Assembly: GCA_009469665.1 (NCBI GenBank)
Contig: SSTB01000171.1
Location: forward strand, 1 to 9,278
Direction: 5' to 3'
DNA length: 9,278 nt
From: Azonexaceae bacterium
Lineage (GTDB): Bacteria; Pseudomonadota; Gammaproteobacteria; Burkholderiales; Rhodocyclaceae
Shown: positions 6,036 to 9,278 of the stretch, one piece after another
Layout of the letters: the number at the start of each line of letters is the position of its first letter
How positions within the stretch are numbered: the first letter of the stretch is position 1
Notes under the pieces: model-generated
What the model was told of the DNA's origin: nothing
What the model saw: the letters and a program-made list of their open reading frames with translations, nothing else
Database searches by the model: none
Position numbers and translations under genes: made by a program

Positions 6036-7675
6036 TTGCCGACGACACGCCATTGGCGGTGCTCGGCGGCGCCATGAAAACGCGCGGTTTCGAGTACATC
6101 GGCCGCGCACCGGACGAGTGGCTGGAATTCCGCGGAACCATCGCCGCGGCCGGCGCTGCCCATGTCGCTTCCCTGGCGGTTGACCCGTCTGGGCAGCAGT
6201 TCCCCCGCATTCGAGTTGAGCTGCCGCAAGGCGCGCCCGATGTTCTCGCGCACATCGGCGCCAACGGTCACGTCTGCTACGCGGCCAAGGGCAGCTTGGT
6301 TCTCGACGTCTTCGACATCGCGGGCCAAACGCTCGCCTGCCTCGACCGGGCCGCAGAGGTCTTAGATCTCTCGTTGCGGGGCGAAATGGATAAAGACCTG
6401 GAGGACGAGTTCTTCGCGTTCTGGCAAGGTGACATCTGTTTTCTGGACATCTATCCCGGCGACCCGGGAAGGCTCGATGTCCTGTTCGCAGGCCGCGGGG
6501 ACCGTGACTCCCATCTCGCGTTCGTGACCAACGACATGGCGCGTACGCGGCTTAAGCTCAAGGCCATGTCACTAACCGAAGACGAAATGCTCGCGGGGGC
6601 CGCTTTCCAGGTAAAGACGTCCGCCAAGCCAAAGCCACTTCAGGCCGCTTGGCCGCCGCCAACCGTGGCCCCGCTGCTGCAGTGGCAAGGCCTTCTCGAC
6701 CCGTCGGCGCGCCGCAATATCGAACGCCGGCTGCTGGTAGCGTGCGCATCCGGTCTGCGCGCAGCGCTCTGTGTTGTTGACTCGCCCCTCACCCAGTACG
6801 CGTTCTGGGTAGCGTTCGAATCGGCAAACCCAGCCGGGCGGCGCTCGGCTGCAGACGCCAGAGTGCGGCTCTATGCTTCTAAGGCATATCCGATGATTGC
6901 AGTCAGGGTGGACGACCGGTATGTCACGCAGCGCAACACCCCAGGCCGCCCGACTCTAGCCGGTAAGAAGATCGCGCTCGTTGGCTGCGGCACCATCGGC
7001 GGCTTTCTCACGGAACTCCTGCTGAAGGCTGGCGCCGGGCTTGAAGACGGCGAGTTGACCCTCGTTGACCCCGACATCCTATTTCCGCAGAACATTGGTC
7101 GCCATCGTCTAGGTTTGAATCGGGCGCTACAGTACAAGGCTATCGCTCTCATGGAGGAGCTAACTACAGGCGCGCCCACCGCCAACATCCGCGCTCTTCC
7201 TGTGAGGGCTGAAGAAGCTGACCTCAGCCGATTCGACCTCATCATCAACGCGACGGGTGAGGAGGCGCTCGGGCATTACCTGACGAGGTCCTTCGCTCGG
7301 AGGGGCATGTTCATGCCGATTCTAACTGTCTGGGTGGAGGGACCTGGCGTCGCTGTACGCGGTCTTCTCCGCGACACCGTGGAGTGTGCATGTACACGGT
7401 GCCTGAGCGATCTGCACCGCGTGCCCCAGTACTCGGTCGTGAACGAGGCCATACCGCTGGAGTTTTCAGGACACGGCTGCGAAGGCCTATACGTTCCGTT
7501 TCCGGCCAGCGTCTCCGTCCAAGCAGCGTGCCTGGCAGCGGAGATGGTGACCGACTGGACAGGGGGTACGCCCAGCCCTCGTCTGCGAACTCGTGTGACG
7601 CGACCGGGCTTTACGCAGGCCGCTCTGGATGCAGATGTAGCGCGCCGACATGCTTGCCCTGCATGCGGTACATAG
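6032..7675 (+). CDS. cap2: Cap2, E2-E1 fusion protein of type II CBASS
   Basis: A 547-residue ubiquitin-conjugation-like enzyme that joins the C-terminus of the CD-NTase to a target and so primes cyclase activity. The N-terminal part (about 1-200) fits an E2-like domain; Cys82 (NGHVCYA) is the likely E2 cysteine. A linker region precedes the C-terminal ThiF/E1 adenylation domain (about 310-547), with the nucleotide loop GCGTIGG (318-324), Asp346/Asp348 in LVDPD and the NIGRH segment (354-358). Cys483 (GHGCEG) is the best candidate for the E1 catalytic cysteine. Cys454/Cys457 (CTRC) and Cys542/Cys545 (CPAC) form paired CxxC motifs that probably bind zinc, as in MoeB/ThiF proteins. The ATG overlaps the cyclase stop (ATGA, 4 nt); an alternative Met15 start is less likely. 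Active-site cysteine assignments come from motif position only. Confidence 0.92.
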   Translation: MIADDTPLAVLGGAMKTRGFEYIGRAPDEWLEFRGTIAAAGAAHVASLAVDPSGQQFPRIRVELPQGAPDVLAHIGANGHVCYAAKGSLVLDVFDIAGQTLACLDRAAEVLDLSLRGEMDKDLEDEFFAFWQGDICFLDIYPGDPGRLDVLFAGRGDRDSHLAFVTNDMARTRLKLKAMSLTEDEMLAGAAFQVKTSAKPKPLQAAWPPPTVAPLLQWQGLLDPSARRNIERRLLVACASGLRAALCVVDSPLTQYAFWVAFESANPAGRRSAADARVRLYASKAYPMIAVRVDDRYVTQRNTPGRPTLAGKKIALVGCGTIGGFLTELLLKAGAGLEDGELTLVDPDILFPQNIGRHRLGLNRALQYKAIALMEELTTGAPTANIRALPVRAEEADLSRFDLIINATGEEALGHYLTRSFARRGMFMPILTVWVEGPGVAVRGLLRDTVECACTRCLSDLHRVPQYSVVNEAIPLEFSGHGCEGLYVPFPASVSVQAACLAAEMVTDWTGGTPSPRLRTRVTRPGFTQAALDADVARRHACPACGT

Positions 7676-8154
7676 GCGAGTGGTCCACAGCGGACCGGAA
7701 GAAGCTTGTGGTTTTGGCGCCGGACGTGTTAGCGGTGTTTTGGAAGCACCGCCAACGATTCTTCTGGCAGCCGGAAAGTGGCGGAATCCTGCTCGGACGT
7801 CGGCGCGGTAAGCACCTTGAAGTCCTGCTGGCCACAGAGCCGGGCTTACACGACAAACGCTCAACCTACTTATTTCTGCGCGAGGCTGAGGACCACGCCG
7901 AAGTAGCGCAGCAAGTTTGGCTGAAGGGGGATCGCCAAATCGACTACCTCGGTGAATGGCACACGCATCCGCAGGCAGTCCCTATTCCTTCCAGAATCGA
8001 CCGGGCTGAGTGGTGCAAGCTTATACAGCAGCGTCCGGACAAAACAACATTGCTCATGATCGTAGTTGGCACCAAGAGGCTGCGGGTCGAACTTGTCGAG
8101 GATGTCCGGCAAGAGGTTTTGGAGTCAATTCAGCCTGTCCGAGCAAGACGATGA
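7663..8154 (+). CDS. cap3: Cap3, JAB/JAMM-family isopeptidase of type II CBASS
   Basis: A 163-residue JAB/MPN metalloprotease with a complete JAMM zinc site: Glu38 (PESGGILLG), His100 and His102 (GEWHTHP) and Ser110/Asp113 (PSRID), in the canonical H-x-H-x7-S-x-x-D spacing. In type II CBASS, Cap3 cuts the cyclase from the proteins to which Cap2 has attached it, holding back or recycling the primed state. The frame is open much further upstream (from 7384), but that part lies inside cap2 and does not look like protein. The ATG at 7663 puts the JAB fold near the N-terminus and overlaps cap2 by 13 nt; the ribosome binding site is weak, so coupling to cap2 termination is likely. It is the last gene before the terminator. 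The family call is firm; the precise start is moderately sure. Confidence 0.9.
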   Translation: MRYIGEWSTADRKKLVVLAPDVLAVFWKHRQRFFWQPESGGILLGRRRGKHLEVLLATEPGLHDKRSTYLFLREAEDHAEVAQQVWLKGDRQIDYLGEWHTHPQAVPIPSRIDRAEWCKLIQQRPDKTTLLMIVVGTKRLRVELVEDVRQEVLESIQPVRARR

Positions 8155-8282
8155 AGCGCGGATCAAGCCAACTTGCCACTGATACAAACCCTGGACATTG
8201 CGATCGACAAAATGTCTCCCAAGTGGCCGGTGATTGGAGCATTGCCGACCAAATGAGTAGTTCCGATGAACCTCGGCTCCGG

Positions 8283-8303
8283 CCGACCAGCCGACCAGCC
8301 GAC
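8283..8303. repeat. Short tandem repeat CCGACCAG (2.6 copies)
   Basis: Two exact copies of CCGACCAG (8283-8290, 8291-8298) and a third partial copy (8299-8303) sit directly before the terminator hairpin. It is probably replication slippage in intergenic DNA; no function is apparent. Confidence 0.6.
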
Positions 8304-8304
8304 A

Positions 8305-8330
8305 AAAAGCCGATCTCCCGATCGGCTTTT
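8305..8330. terminator. Bidirectional rho-independent terminator between cap3 and gyrB
   Basis: AAAAGCCGATC (8305-8315) pairs perfectly with GATCGGCTTTT (8320-8330) around a TCCC loop, an 11-bp stem with a T-run on each strand. It can end the CBASS transcript going right (four T's, 151 bp past the cap3 stop) and the gyrB transcript going left (five T's, 44 bp past the gyrB stop). The T-run is slightly better for gyrB, so it may be gyrB's native terminator. Confidence 0.88.
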
Positions 8331-8373
8331 CAGCTTCTATAAGCCCCAGCTTCGAACCGGAACCTACATCCGT

Positions 8374-9278
<905 letters not shown>

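Noticed and set aside
5594..6328. 244-residue minus-strand ORF antisense to the cyclase and Cap2
   Set aside because: It lies opposite two genes with clear motifs and shows no domain of its own.
7384..7662. Longer start for Cap3, inside cap2
   Set aside because: The added residues are Arg/Ser/Pro-rich out-of-frame translation of the cap2 E1 domain; the JAB domain begins only after Met at 7663.
8010..8342. 110-residue plus-strand ORF running from cap3 to past the terminator
   Set aside because: It overlaps cap3 in another frame, reads through the terminator hairpin and has no family resemblance.

Overview
The window reads as a chromosomal segment of a GC-rich Gram-negative bacterium, most likely a betaproteobacterium. 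A Rhodocyclales-type organism is my best guess, but it rests only on the flavour of NrdB and GyrB. Two core genes, both cut by the window edges, frame an accessory island. On the left is the 3' end of nrdB (class Ia ribonucleotide reductase beta chain, plus strand). On the right is the 3' end of gyrB (minus strand, with the Gram-negative insert). The two core genes point at each other and the island lies between their 3' ends.

Left part of the island (about 589-2124): a minus-strand Fic-domain protein with an N-terminal inhibitory motif, a complete Fic catalytic motif and a C-terminal winged helix. Its upstream region carries inverted ATTGGGGTA boxes that look like an operator. About 310 bp without a convincing gene follow.

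Middle (2125-3383): a two-gene minus-strand unit, an XRE-type HTH regulator followed 2 bp later by an ImmA/IrrE-type HEXXH metallopeptidase. The pair is divergent from the next operon across a 286-bp control region rich in inverted repeats. It has the layout of the CapH repressor / CapP peptidase pair described for CBASS.

Right (3670-8154): a tightly packed plus-strand operon that is a complete type II CBASS anti-phage system: a small DUF2188 protein, CapV (patatin-like phospholipase effector), a DncV-like CD-NTase (cyclic dinucleotide synthase), Cap2 (E2-E1 fusion) and Cap3 (JAMM isopeptidase). The order capV-dncV-cap2-cap3 is the same as in the classical Vibrio cholerae operon. Three of the junctions overlap (7, 4 and 13 nt). 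The operon is closed by a strong, probably bidirectional hairpin terminator shared with gyrB.

How it should work, from family knowledge: Cap2 attaches the C-terminal glycine of the cyclase to a target and primes it, and Cap3 reverses this. On phage infection the cyclase makes a cyclic dinucleotide (3',3'-cGAMP expected). That activates CapV, which degrades membrane phospholipids and kills the infected cell. The HTH/peptidase pair probably holds the operon down until a stress such as DNA damage triggers cleavage of the repressor. The least explained parts are the DUF2188 gene that leads the operon and the operator architecture of the divergent region.
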